The translations under genes were made by a program, and so were the position numbers. Shown here one piece after another: positions 8,876-16,798 of a DNA stretch of 43,472 nt (the stretch's first letter is position 1; each line of letters opens with the position of its first letter). Origin of the DNA: a virus; IMG/VR virus record IMGVR_UViG_3300009702_000040, positions 1 through 43,472 of that record; one strand, 5' to 3'. The notes beneath the pieces were generated by a model, which was not told where the DNA came from, searched no databases, and saw only the letters and a program-made list of their open reading frames with translations.

Positions 8876-8910
8876 GACTTATTTCCCCAATAACTTCTGT
8901 ATAGCCTCAC

Positions 8911-9363
8911 CTACATATTTAGGTGAAGCTCCTTGATGATATAATCTACTACATCATCCCGCATGTTGAACCCAGGGAATCCTGGATGGTTCCAAGGCTC
9001 TCCGGTTCCTGTGCGCCAAACTTGTGGGCTAGTAAAAATGATTTGTCTGTTCACGTTCAATGGAACAATTTGTCCTCTAGGAACAGCCATAGGATACCCA
9101 GAAGTGCCCAATTCTAGCCCGCCAAGCCAAGATGGACCTTCTAGGCCTAAAGAAATAGAGTTATTTCCGCTTCTACCAAAGACTTTAAGAGCCCCCTGAT
9201 ATGCCCTTCTACTAGACTTTAGTCGTTGGCCTGCTATAGTGACCCAGAAATCGTGAGCTTCCCAAGCGATCTTATGTACCGCCTGCTGCATAGAGACAAC
9301 AAATGCATCAACATCGAATAGCTGAGATGAATCTGGAACAGAAATCTTTATACTTACTGTCAT
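8911..9363 (-). CDS. Putative neck / tail-completion protein (HK97 gp10-like)
   Basis: A 150-residue protein with an N-terminal helix containing AVHKIAWEAHDFWVTIAG, the pattern of gp10-type head-tail joining proteins, followed by LKSSRRAYQGALK and a beta C-terminal half. The ATG overlaps the stop of the upstream gene (TAATG). It ends in TAG. Role inferred from size, helix pattern and location among neck genes. Confidence 0.5.
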   Translation of the reverse strand: MTVSIKISVPDSSQLFDVDAFVVSMQQAVHKIAWEAHDFWVTIAGQRLKSSRRAYQGALKVFGRSGNNSISLGLEGPSWLGGLELGTSGYPMAVPRGQIVPLNVNRQIIFTSPQVWRTGTGEPWNHPGFPGFNMRDDVVDYIIKELHLNM

Positions 9364-10154
9364 TAGATCTTAGTACGAGTAGTAAAGTCTATCTCTTTTT
9401 GCTGACGATTAGATGGACTATCAAGTGGACTATCTGTGGTAAAGGTTACATGCTTCTTACGTATAAGGGCCCTCTGACCAAGGCTTTGGCCGCTGTCAAT
9501 ACGAGCGAAAGGAGTTGAATAAGCAACCCACTCAAGGTAGGCCGTGAACTTCACTGTGTAGAGAGTTCCTGGATCAGGCTGGTTTCCTTCCCACACAATC
9601 TTCTTTGCGGAGAAGTCGAAATCAGTTCCCTCGGTATATATCACTCCGTTTTCATCCTCACACCAAATAGAACAAACTGGGCGGTACCACAAACGGTCTT
9701 CATTATCTGCTAGGTCAGTAACGTATTGGACGTTATCTTCAAAAGTATGACCAGCTCTACGGATAACCTGACCCTCGTTTATTGGTGATGGACCACAAAT
9801 AGTAATCTTGTCGAAATCAGTGATGAATCCAGCTCTAAGAGATGGGGAGAATACAGCATCACCAGGGACGGCATATCCCAACTCAAGGAGCTTGCGGTTA
9901 CGTCCAGCCTCGATTCCAGTGATAAGACCCTTCACTCTACGTGCGTTACGGTAAAAGAAGCCGTCTCCCTGACACTGTGGGCAATCCAGACTTCTCTGAT
10001 TAGCAGGTTTGCCTTCTCTAAGAACAAGAGCAGAGTGAAGATCACCGTTCCTACAAGTGCAGGCTACTGCAGTCTCAAGGATAACTTCGTCGCCTCTTGC
10101 CTCAATAAGCTCTTCCAGCCTTGAGAAGTTCCAGTCTATACTGGTTAGGCTCAT
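9363..10154 (-). CDS. Neck/head-tail connector protein with Cys-rich motif
   Basis: A 263-residue protein. Residues 31-60 contain CTC and later CPQCQGDG, a possible zinc-binding knuckle. The rest is beta-rich, including GTDFDFSAKKIVWEG and YTVKFTAYLEWVAY, typical of a structural beta-sandwich. It lies between a LAGLIDADG nuclease gene (its start overlaps that stop as TAATG) and the gp10-like gene. Proteins of this type occur in neck regions of SPO1-like phages. Function not established. Confidence 0.5.
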   Translation of the reverse strand: MSLTSIDWNFSRLEELIEARGDEVILETAVACTCRNGDLHSALVLREGKPANQRSLDCPQCQGDGFFYRNARRVKGLITGIEAGRNRKLLELGYAVPGDAVFSPSLRAGFITDFDKITICGPSPINEGQVIRRAGHTFEDNVQYVTDLADNEDRLWYRPVCSIWCEDENGVIYTEGTDFDFSAKKIVWEGNQPDPGTLYTVKFTAYLEWVAYSTPFARIDSGQSLGQRALIRKKHVTFTTDSPLDSPSNRQQKEIDFTTRTKI

Positions 10155-10804
10155 TATACGTAAGCTCCTCGCTTGCCTTTAACAGCCAATATGCTTTTGT
10201 CTATTTCTGCTTTCCTATCCAACGCTACCTCTGCGCCTGAATAAAGGGCTTCCACTACGCGCTTTACCCAAAGACCACATAACTGAACCCGGTATAAACC
10301 CTCTGTTCTCTTATCCTTAGTTAGAGAAACCTTTGTAGGAGCCAAAGTTTTTACAAAAGACAGAAAGCCTTCACAAAGATCCTTAGACCCAACCAACTCC
10401 AAGCGTGGGAAGCCTCTCTTATTTACACCAAGACAACCATCCCCATCTATTACACCTCTCCAGTAGTCTGAATCCATCTTCAAAGAATCTGGTGCCCTCT
10501 CTTTCAAGGACTTTCTCGGAACAATATGATATTCATACAGAAGTTCAGCCAGCTCCTTAGAGCGAATAGTCAACGATGCGTGGCCTTTTCTAGGCTCACA
10601 TATTTTGGCTTCTGATTTAGTAAACTCTTTGAAAGCCACTACATGCATTTGGTCAGCTAAAGTCAACTGTATTTGTGGGTTTTGAGATAGATGGGAGTTG
10701 TCAAGAACACAGCCATCCGCTGTAAGAAAACCTAGCCAATAGTTTCTCTCTGGCGAGTCATTCTTGAATGCTTCAAGATCAAAGTATTTTGATTCTGGTC
10801 CCAT
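10154..10804 (-). CDS. LAGLIDADG homing endonuclease
   Basis: The 216-residue protein has two LAGLIDADG helices: WLGFLTADG at residues 23-31 and WRGVIDGDG at 115-123, each ending in the acidic metal-binding residue, about 90 residues apart as in single-chain two-domain enzymes. Each is followed by a beta saddle such as RLELVGSKDLCEGFL. It is free-standing and inserted between two structural genes. The preceding structural gene ends in TAG four codons upstream and in the same frame, so read-through would make a structural-nuclease fusion. Confidence 0.92.
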   Translation of the reverse strand: MGPESKYFDLEAFKNDSPERNYWLGFLTADGCVLDNSHLSQNPQIQLTLADQMHVVAFKEFTKSEAKICEPRKGHASLTIRSKELAELLYEYHIVPRKSLKERAPDSLKMDSDYWRGVIDGDGCLGVNKRGFPRLELVGSKDLCEGFLSFVKTLAPTKVSLTKDKRTEGLYRVQLCGLWVKRVVEALYSGAEVALDRKAEIDKSILAVKGKRGAYV

Positions 10805-10813
10805 AATATTACC

Positions 10814-12646
10814 CTAAACGACAACCATAACAGCGCCTCTATACTTAGCGCGAAGCTCTTTGCCGTGCTCCTCAATCCATTCCTTGTAGGAGTTGATGGT
10901 ACCGGTGAAGAGACCATACTGCGCGGAGTTGATATAATAGATAGACTCGCTTACACCATCTCTACCAAGAGACACAGAGCCTATACCGGGGCGAATAGCC
11001 TGACCGGCCTGAATAAGAGCATCAATAGCTGCCTTCTTAGCTATTAATTCCTGCACATCGCAGGTTGCATCACGAAGACCAACAATGGCATTAAAGTGCC
11101 AAAAACTAGGAAGTTCGGCTGCACCACGAATAGCGTTAACCCAGAGAAGGCCGATGAAATCGAAAGCAATCTCCTGATTGAATGGAACAAGCTGGATCAG
11201 ACCTCCTTGCTCGGAGTGCTCAATCCATTCAAGGTCAATATCAATAATGCGAGTATTGGCGATGGCCCCGAATAGGCTATCTACCCGGAGAAGCTGTGGA
11301 TACGGTGTCTGAATCTGCACCCACTTACCCTGTGTACGCGGCACGAAATAGGTCAAAGGCTGTACAATAAAATCAAAATCAGTATCAGTAAATATAGGAG
11401 CGGGAGCATTAATGCCTGCAGCATACTGAAGAGTAGTAGGATCTCTGTCCGTTACTACATTAGTTGGCTCTACGTGGGTGGCCAAGTAATCTTTCTCCAC
11501 CCAATCTACAGCCTGGCAAAGATAACGCTTGAGTGAATCATCATCCATCTTCTTCTTGTCTATGATGATAGTCTCTGTCACATTTTCAGTTGGCAGAAGT
11601 AGGGTGCTGCTTATGCGCACACAAACATAGTCAGTGCTAGTTCCAGGAATAGAGCCACCAGGGCCAGCACATCCACCAGAAGCAGCTCCTCCAGTGCCTG
11701 CAATAAGGATATGAACTCCAGAGCTGTTAATGCTAACAAGAGGACCACCATTCCAGTTCATTTGACGAATGAAACTAGTTGCACCACCTGTAAGCTGCGT
11801 TGGACCTTCAGCTGCTGTAATTTCATCTGCACCAGTGCCAGTAGCTACAGCACTAAAATCTGCAAGAGCATCAATAGCCTGTGCAATAAGAGTAGCAGTG
11901 TTATTTCCGGCAGTGGGAACGCCTGCAGTGACATCTAAGTTTATGATAAGCTGATTGCTAGAAACAGAAGCACTGAGAGCAGAAGTTCCGGTAGGGACCT
12001 GAACAGTAACAGTATAAGTATTACCACAAGAACCAGCAAGGCTTCCATCAGCGGTAATCGTAACTTGTCCATTTGGAATAAGGGTTCCTATAGTTGCGGT
12101 TGCGTTAGCAGTATTATCCGCATGATATACATAGTTTAACTCGTAAGAACCTAGAGGTAAGCCATCACTAATCTCAGAGATGGTGGTAGCCGTGATAGAC
12201 TGTGGCTGGAACTTAGGCTCTTTCACCTGAGTAGCTGATAAGTCTAGACCAAAAAGGAAATCACTCTTGAGACGTTCAACCGATACAATACTAATATCAA
12301 AATCACCAGATTCTGCGGTTATAGTATCATCACTAGCGCTGGTAGCCCGTACAAAGTATTTACCGTGTCGTATCAAGCTGATAAGATCTTGGTCTACGAT
12401 ATCTGGAAGATAGAAGGTAACTACTGTTTCTTGTGGGTCTGCAGTATTAGTAAAGGACACAGTGGAAGTGGCAACAACAGCATCACGAGAACGACGAGCT
12501 TTAACAAGATCTACATATACCTGTTCAGCTACATACGGAGCACCTCCGCTAATTGCCAAAGTCGCGGTAATTGTATCACGTCCCTTTTCATACCTGCTAT
12601 ACTCGGTATCGGAAACGCTTACCTCAATTGCTGTAGGGGTGGCCAT
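10814..12646 (-). CDS. Large virion structural protein (neck/tail)
   Basis: A 610-residue protein. Residues 1-130 form an Ig-like beta domain. Residues about 150-290 form a sheath-like beta module with TLIAQAIDALADFSAV and GPTQLTGGAT signatures. A Gly/Ser-rich CAGPGG linker lies near 320. The C-terminal 270 residues are mixed, ending in a helix KEWIEEHGKELRAKYRG. The layout and position suggest a large structural component close to the head-tail joint. It ends in TAG; the nuclease frame follows in phase. Confidence 0.6.
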   Translation of the reverse strand: MATPTAIEVSVSDTEYSRYEKGRDTITATLAISGGAPYVAEQVYVDLVKARRSRDAVVATSTVSFTNTADPQETVVTFYLPDIVDQDLISLIRHGKYFVRATSASDDTITAESGDFDISIVSVERLKSDFLFGLDLSATQVKEPKFQPQSITATTISEISDGLPLGSYELNYVYHADNTANATATIGTLIPNGQVTITADGSLAGSCGNTYTVTVQVPTGTSALSASVSSNQLIINLDVTAGVPTAGNNTATLIAQAIDALADFSAVATGTGADEITAAEGPTQLTGGATSFIRQMNWNGGPLVSINSSGVHILIAGTGGAASGGCAGPGGSIPGTSTDYVCVRISSTLLLPTENVTETIIIDKKKMDDDSLKRYLCQAVDWVEKDYLATHVEPTNVVTDRDPTTLQYAAGINAPAPIFTDTDFDFIVQPLTYFVPRTQGKWVQIQTPYPQLLRVDSLFGAIANTRIIDIDLEWIEHSEQGGLIQLVPFNQEIAFDFIGLLWVNAIRGAAELPSFWHFNAIVGLRDATCDVQELIAKKAAIDALIQAGQAIRPGIGSVSLGRDGVSESIYYINSAQYGLFTGTINSYKEWIEEHGKELRAKYRGAVMVVV

Positions 12647-12655
12647 AGCTCTCCT

Positions 12656-13270
12656 TTACGGAAGATCAAATACGTTAGTAGAGGAAGTTGGGACCTGGAA
12701 AGTTCTTCGATAGTTGGCAGCTGGGATAAAGAAATCTACCTGAGCGCCAGTAAGAAGCTCCATAGTGAAGAAGCCAGAACTATCTGTCTTAGCGGTTACA
12801 AGACCCTCTGATTGTACGTAGCCCTCTGTTCCAGATATTCCCACAGAGGGAACAGCAAGGATGCGCGCCGATACGGCTGCTCCAGATGCTGCGGATCCAT
12901 TAACATTCAACACGTATCCGAACATAAGAGTTGTAGCAACTGTTAGGGTAGCGGTGGGGGCAGAAGCTGCGACAGAGATGAGGGCCGGGGTTAGAGAGGT
13001 CTTGAGACCAGCTCCTTCAACCCGAACATATAGGGTACCCAAAGTGTCAGTATCAGTAGCGGAAAGGGTAATATCATACCATCCTCCGCTTACCTCGGTC
13101 CAAGAAGTACCATCCAAAACAGGATTCAGGGCAGCATACGTGCCTCCATCCTTTGAGATGGTCACGGTAACATCAGAAAAGAGCAAACCTGTGGCAGCAA
13201 CGCCAGCGGTCGTCTCTACATAAACCGAGACATTACCTGCCTGGTTCTGAAGCAAAATAACACACGACAT
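12656..13270 (-). CDS. Beta-domain virion protein (Ig / carboxypeptidase-regulatory-like)
   Basis: A 204-residue protein of two beta domains. The first (residues 1-105) includes a GGWYDITLSATDTDTLGTLYV strand pair. The second (about 110-204) resembles carboxypeptidase-regulatory folds: GYVLNVNGSAASGAAVSARI then TDSSGFFTMELL. Such domains decorate virions or help bind surfaces. A promoter-like sequence lies just upstream. Confidence 0.55.
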   Translation of the reverse strand: MSCVILLQNQAGNVSVYVETTAGVAATGLLFSDVTVTISKDGGTYAALNPVLDGTSWTEVSGGWYDITLSATDTDTLGTLYVRVEGAGLKTSLTPALISVAASAPTATLTVATTLMFGYVLNVNGSAASGAAVSARILAVPSVGISGTEGYVQSEGLVTAKTDSSGFFTMELLTGAQVDFFIPAANYRRTFQVPTSSTNVFDLP

Positions 13271-13314
13271 ATATACAACTCTACTAAATAGAAGTGGAAA
13301 TTGGGGCTATGCTT

Positions 13315-13343
13315 ATTGTAGCATGCCTGGAGGTTTTTCTCAA
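13315..13343 (-). promoter_or_regulatory. Sigma-70-like promoter for the neck/tail genes
   Basis: The minus strand carries TTGAGA (13343-13338), a 17-base spacer and TACAAT (13320-13315), about 45 bases before the ATG at 13270. It follows a hairpin that could end the capsid-operon transcript, so it may open the neck/tail transcription unit. Confidence 0.55.
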
Positions 13344-13356
13344 TAGACAATAGGCA

Positions 13357-13389
13357 AACACCTCCATTCCCATACAGGAAGGAGGTGTT
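13357..13389 (-). terminator. Hairpin, possible transcript end
   Basis: AACACCTCC at 13389-13381 pairs perfectly with GGAGGTGTT at 13365-13357, and the loop can add a few inner pairs. No long T-run follows on the minus strand, so termination is uncertain. It separates the 81-residue gene from a promoter. Confidence 0.45.
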
Positions 13390-13417
13390 ACCTATAGTTT
13401 CTAGCTATCGAACCGAC

Positions 13418-13663
13418 TTAGTAGTCAGTACCCAGTTCCTCAGTATCGAGATTTCGTGCTCGACGAGGATGGGTTGGAGTTGGACGCACGCCGTTGATTT
13501 CGCGACCCGTTACTGCGGTGTCAACACCGGCAGTGATAGCTGTCTGAATGGCAGCCAAAGTGGCTGCTCCTTCAATAATAGCCAACAGGTTGTTGAACTG
13601 ACGACGAAGCTCATCGAACTCCTGGCTGCTCATGTCGGAAACGACTCTTCTTGCTCTAGCCAT
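13418..13663 (-). CDS. Small protein of unknown function in the capsid operon
   Basis: An 81-residue protein with a helical middle (SSQEFDELRRQFNNLLAIIEGAATLAAIQTAIT) and a basic disordered end (TPTHPRRARNL). It follows the Lys-rich gene at 13676. The coiled-coil-like helix and abundant-operon position suggest a minor capsid or decoration role, but no family is recognised. Confidence 0.5.
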   Translation of the reverse strand: MARARRVVSDMSSQEFDELRRQFNNLLAIIEGAATLAAIQTAITAGVDTAVTGREINGVRPTPTHPRRARNLDTEELGTDY

Positions 13664-13675
13664 GATAAATATTCC

Positions 13676-14287
13676 TTACTCCTCGTCCTTTTTTGAAGAA
13701 AGACTTCTTTTTTCATCCTTCTTCTTTGCAGCACGTGGATTAGCTTCAGATTTTGATTCAGAGTCCTCAACCTTCTTATCGGCCTTCGCTTCTACCTTCT
13801 TGGCTGCCTTCTTAGGGGCAGGAGCTGGCTTTGGCTCTGGCTTAACTTCCTCTACAACAGTGAGCCTTCCTGGGCGCATGCGAGAGTAAGCTTTGATAAC
13901 AGGAATGTAGCTTTCGTCAACAAAAGCATCCCCGTTCTTATCGAAGTCGAGAACAAGTCCATCACCCACAACAAATAACTTGTCGCGCATGCTGTTACTA
14001 TGTACTTTTACTTTCTTCATTAGTATCTCCTGGTTCGGAAATGGATTTTGTTCTTTTGCAGAGTTTAAGAACAGGTCGCGTTGAAGCTCCCCAGCCATTT
14101 TACTCTTCTTGGTTTTGGAAGTATCCTTACCAAGTCCTGACAAGTCATGATTTATCCTGACATTGTCTGGATCATCATCCCCTTCTCTTGATGAACTAAG
14201 TTCATTTCGGGAACGAAATAGACAAGAGCCGCAGGTATCAGCATCCGTTGCCGGAAGCTCTTTTTCACACCAAAGACATTTGCCCAT
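13676..14287 (-). CDS. Zinc-ribbon / head-associated protein with Lys-rich tail
   Basis: The frame can start at ATG 14287 (MGKCLWCEKELP). An upstream GTG lies inside a hairpin and is less likely. Residues 4-24 hold CLWCEK and CGSC, a four-Cys zinc ribbon. After a polar linker the sequence from ATG 14020 forms a compact domain (MKKVKVHSNSMRD to SRMRPGRLTVVEE) and then a Lys/Ala/Glu-rich tail. A perfect ribosome site precedes the internal ATG, whereas none precedes 14287, so a 114-residue short form from 14020 is likely to be made and may be the main product. It sits directly after the capsid gene. Confidence 0.55.
   Translation of the reverse strand: MGKCLWCEKELPATDADTCGSCLFRSRNELSSSREGDDDPDNVRINHDLSGLGKDTSKTKKSKMAGELQRDLFLNSAKEQNPFPNQEILMKKVKVHSNSMRDKLFVVGDGLVLDFDKNGDAFVDESYIPVIKAYSRMRPGRLTVVEEVKPEPKPAPAPKKAAKKVEAKADKKVEDSESKSEANPRAAKKKDEKRSLSSKKDEE
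14023..14030 (-). promoter_or_regulatory. Internal ribosome binding site (AGGAGATA)
   Basis: AGGAGATA ends three bases before ATG 14020, well inside the longer frame. It is as strong as the site of the capsid gene and decides that translation can begin at 14020, giving a short form without the zinc ribbon. Confidence 0.65.
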
Positions 14288-14299
14288 AAGAACAAGTAA

Positions 14300-14328
14300 G
14301 TAGGGACTAGGGTCCACCTAGCCCCTAC
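14300..14328 (-). terminator. Hairpin after the major capsid gene
   Basis: GTAGGGGCTAGG pairs with CCTAGTCCCTAC (12 pairs, one G-U, five-base loop), starting eight bases past the capsid stop at 14336. The following bases are T-rich but have no clean run. It may be a partial terminator or protect the 3' end of capsid mRNA. Confidence 0.5.
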
Positions 14329-14335
14329 CTATCCC

Positions 14336-15109
14336 TTAGCGAACTTCGAGACGACCAATGTTGATCAAGCGGATCCACTTCTTAGGAGCGAAGAGGATTG
14401 GAGTACCGTACAGAAGAATCATCCAACGATATGCTGGGCTGAGAACTGCAAGGTCCATCTTCATCATAGGCATGAGCTGACGGAAGGTAATAACCGAAGG
14501 AGTAAGCTCGCCCAAGTACGCCGTGGAGGTGAACGGAAGGGTGAGGTTTACATAATTATAGGTTGTGGTTCCGGAAGATGCCTGAGATGCCGCAGGAATC
14601 TGAGCAATGAGCGAATAGCTCGAAAGATCCGCAGGAACGCCAGCGGCAAGCTTTGCCTCAGAGCGGTAAACGCGGAAATACTCAGGTGGGAAAGCACCAA
14701 TAGTGGCGGGGTTAGTTACGGTGAGAGGAACATGAACTCCAAGGTCCTTGTTGGCCTGAGTTGTCGTTACGACAGAACCCTGGACAGCGGTAGGAGCCGA
14801 TTCGCCAAAGCGGTTGGAAGCGGTTACAACGTAGTTCACGTTAGTGTCACCAGCTGGGGCACCCTTGTTGTGGTCGCCATCGGTACCAGTTACGGCACCT
14901 GCGACGATCGAAGCAGGGGTTGCTGGGGCGTTAGAGGACGTAGCAGCTGCAGGAGGGGTTGGGTTCTGACGAATGAAAACGTCTGGATTGAACTCAATAA
15001 TACCAGCCTGGGTGCTGATTGTCTGGATGGTGTTACCAACCTGACCATTTTGTGGTGCAGGAAGGCTGATACGCTCACGTGGGTAGAACGTCTTCACAAG
15101 GTCCGACAT
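14336..15109 (-). CDS. Major capsid protein, C-terminal part (downstream of in-frame TAG)
   Basis: This frame is in phase with the upstream capsid part at 15152-15790, separated only by TAG and 14 sense codons that themselves look like capsid sequence (NFGFPTDLFLGTRT). The ATG at 15109 has no ribosome site. MSDLVKTFYPRERI and a final YRWMILLYGTP/APKKWIRLINIG block match HK97-fold capsids of SPO1/A511-like phages. Residues about 50-190 are a Pro/Ala/Thr-rich, fibronectin-like insertion (NYVVTASNRFGESAPTAV) that should form a surface domain on the capsid. The full gene would be 484 codons. Confidence 0.85.
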   Translation of the reverse strand: MSDLVKTFYPRERISLPAPQNGQVGNTIQTISTQAGIIEFNPDVFIRQNPTPPAAATSSNAPATPASIVAGAVTGTDGDHNKGAPAGDTNVNYVVTASNRFGESAPTAVQGSVVTTTQANKDLGVHVPLTVTNPATIGAFPPEYFRVYRSEAKLAAGVPADLSSYSLIAQIPAASQASSGTTTYNYVNLTLPFTSTAYLGELTPSVITFRQLMPMMKMDLAVLSPAYRWMILLYGTPILFAPKKWIRLINIGRLEVR

Positions 15110-15151
15110 AGTGCGGGTGCCAAGGAAGAGATCGGTTGGGAAACCGAAGTT

Positions 15152-15790
15152 CTAGATGATATCGTTAGAAGCTACCTCAAGATCAGCTTCCTGGATGGAA
15201 CTACCCTCCAAGTCGAGAACCTGAGATGCATCAACGAGAGCATCAAGACCGTCCCACTGCTCTGCTTCTCCGTCGAAGGAGAGAGAGGAATCACCCTGGA
15301 ACAGGTTGCGTTCAACCTGCTCAAGCAGCCAGAGAATACCTGACTGGTTCTCAAGAGCGATCAAGTCGCCATGAGCTGGGTGGACGAGGGATGCCTGATG
15401 CGTGACCTCGCGAGTGGTACCAAGGAACTTAACAAGCTGTACACGACGTGCGTAACTAGTATCCGTCGCCTGTGGAAGTTCACCTTCCTGGACGAATGGA
15501 TTCTGGCTTCCGCCATAATTTATAAGCTGGTTGTACTCTTCAACGGTGGAATAAGCTGGGCTCTTGGGGATCTTCTTCCAGAACTTAATGTGGGAAGAAG
15601 TGTACGTGATTACCTTCAAGGACGCTTCAAGTGACTCAACACGAAGGGCGGAGCCTCCGGTCTTGCCAAGGCCTGTCTGGTAACCAGCCTCAAGGGCTTT
15701 ACTTAATTCAGCAATATCCTGTTCAGTGCCTGCACCGAAACCGGACATACCTGCCGTAGAAGTCTGAAAGGATCTAAGACCTACAGTCAT
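15152..15790 (-). CDS. Major capsid protein, N-terminal part (ends at in-frame TAG)
   Basis: Strong ribosome site AGGAGATAATAAA before ATG 15790. The 212 residues contain the capsid N-arm and E-loop/P-domain start, with FWKKIPKSPAYSTVEEYNQL, FVQEGELP and RVQLVKFLGTTREVT. The frame stops at TAG 15154-15152 after ASNDII, in the middle of a block that continues without a shift as NFGFPTDLFLG. Related capsids have an ordinary residue there. As written, only a truncated capsid would be made unless the stop is read through; see findings. Confidence 0.85.
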   Translation of the reverse strand: MTVGLRSFQTSTAGMSGFGAGTEQDIAELSKALEAGYQTGLGKTGGSALRVESLEASLKVITYTSSHIKFWKKIPKSPAYSTVEEYNQLINYGGSQNPFVQEGELPQATDTSYARRVQLVKFLGTTREVTHQASLVHPAHGDLIALENQSGILWLLEQVERNLFQGDSSLSFDGEAEQWDGLDALVDASQVLDLEGSSIQEADLEVASNDII

Positions 15791-15820
15791 TTTATTATCT
15801 CCTAATATCTTCTATCTAAA

Positions 15821-16786
15821 TTAGCGACCGGAACGGTACGCACGAACTGTCGAATCCATTTCTGGGGTCAGAACATTGGTGGACTCAAACTTAACAACCT
15901 CAGTTGCACTGAGGTCACCGGACTCGACCATTCGAGTCATGGTGTCTAGAACCTGGGACTTGGAAAGTTGCTCAGCCTGTGGCTCTACAACTCCGCCTGC
16001 ACCGAAGCTCTTGTCGATTGCCTGAGCGGACTTAGGCGCACGCGCTGGCGTGGACTCAAGTTGCTCAATGCGCTGTGCCTGCAAGGTAAGAACCTCTGCA
16101 AGACCAGCTACGGACTTAGCAAGCTCGGCGTTATATTCACGCTGCTCACCGTGTGCTGCCTGGAGAGACTTTTCAAGACGTGCTTCCACGCCACGAAGTG
16201 CCTCACCCTGGACATCAGCCCAACCGGAAAGGAAAGAGGAAACCTCAAGACCCTTAGCAACATCTTCATTATCCGAAGCTGCTTGTTCTAGGGACTTACC
16301 AAATGGCTTCGCCTTCTTATCGTCCTTTTCGTCCTTATCGTCCTTATCCTCATCATTGTCCATCGCCTTCTTACCGGTACCGGAGAAGTTGTTGAACATT
16401 CCTGGACTACCCTTTACTAGGGCTAGTTCAATAAGGGCACGCTCAGTCGAGGTAATTGCCTCGCCCTTAGCGACCTTTTCCATTACAGACTTCACCATCT
16501 CGGCAGAACCAGAATAATCCGTTCCATCCTCGTCGATGCCGTCAGTTGCTCCATCCTCAGGGGACACACGCTGACCAGTTCCGGCCCAGGTTCCTGGATC
16601 AGAGTTGGATGGTGTGTGGAAAACCTGAGTAGAACCTGCGTCGGAACCACAGCCAACACTTGCATCGCGCATAGACTCTACATTAGTCGTTGCGGTACCG
16701 CGAGAGTTGTGGCCCTTTGCAAGATCCTGAAGCGTTTCGAGAGCTTTGGAAATGCTCTCTTCTGCTACAGTCTTTTCATCACTCAT
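15821..16786 (-). CDS. Scaffolding / prohead core protein
   Basis: A 321-residue, highly charged, helical protein between the protease and capsid genes, the standard scaffold position. It has an acidic DKDDKDEKDDKK stretch near residue 150, a long coiled coil about residues 195-250 (LEKSLQAAHGEQREYNAELAKSV) and repeated (K/E)S(L/V) motifs. Its C-terminus (residues 290-321) could contact the capsid protein. No enzymatic motif is seen. Confidence 0.7.
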   Translation of the reverse strand: MSDEKTVAEESISKALETLQDLAKGHNSRGTATTNVESMRDASVGCGSDAGSTQVFHTPSNSDPGTWAGTGQRVSPEDGATDGIDEDGTDYSGSAEMVKSVMEKVAKGEAITSTERALIELALVKGSPGMFNNFSGTGKKAMDNDEDKDDKDEKDDKKAKPFGKSLEQAASDNEDVAKGLEVSSFLSGWADVQGEALRGVEARLEKSLQAAHGEQREYNAELAKSVAGLAEVLTLQAQRIEQLESTPARAPKSAQAIDKSFGAGGVVEPQAEQLSKSQVLDTMTRMVESGDLSATEVVKFESTNVLTPEMDSTVRAYRSGR

Positions 16787-16798
16787 GATTAATGCTCC

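Noticed and set aside
15109-15790. Whole-genome recoding of TAG as an amino acid
   Set aside because: TAG is the natural end of several complete genes (3003, 4506, 7058, 8911, 10814, 21324) and no CUA-anticodon tRNA is visible. A local event or error fits better.
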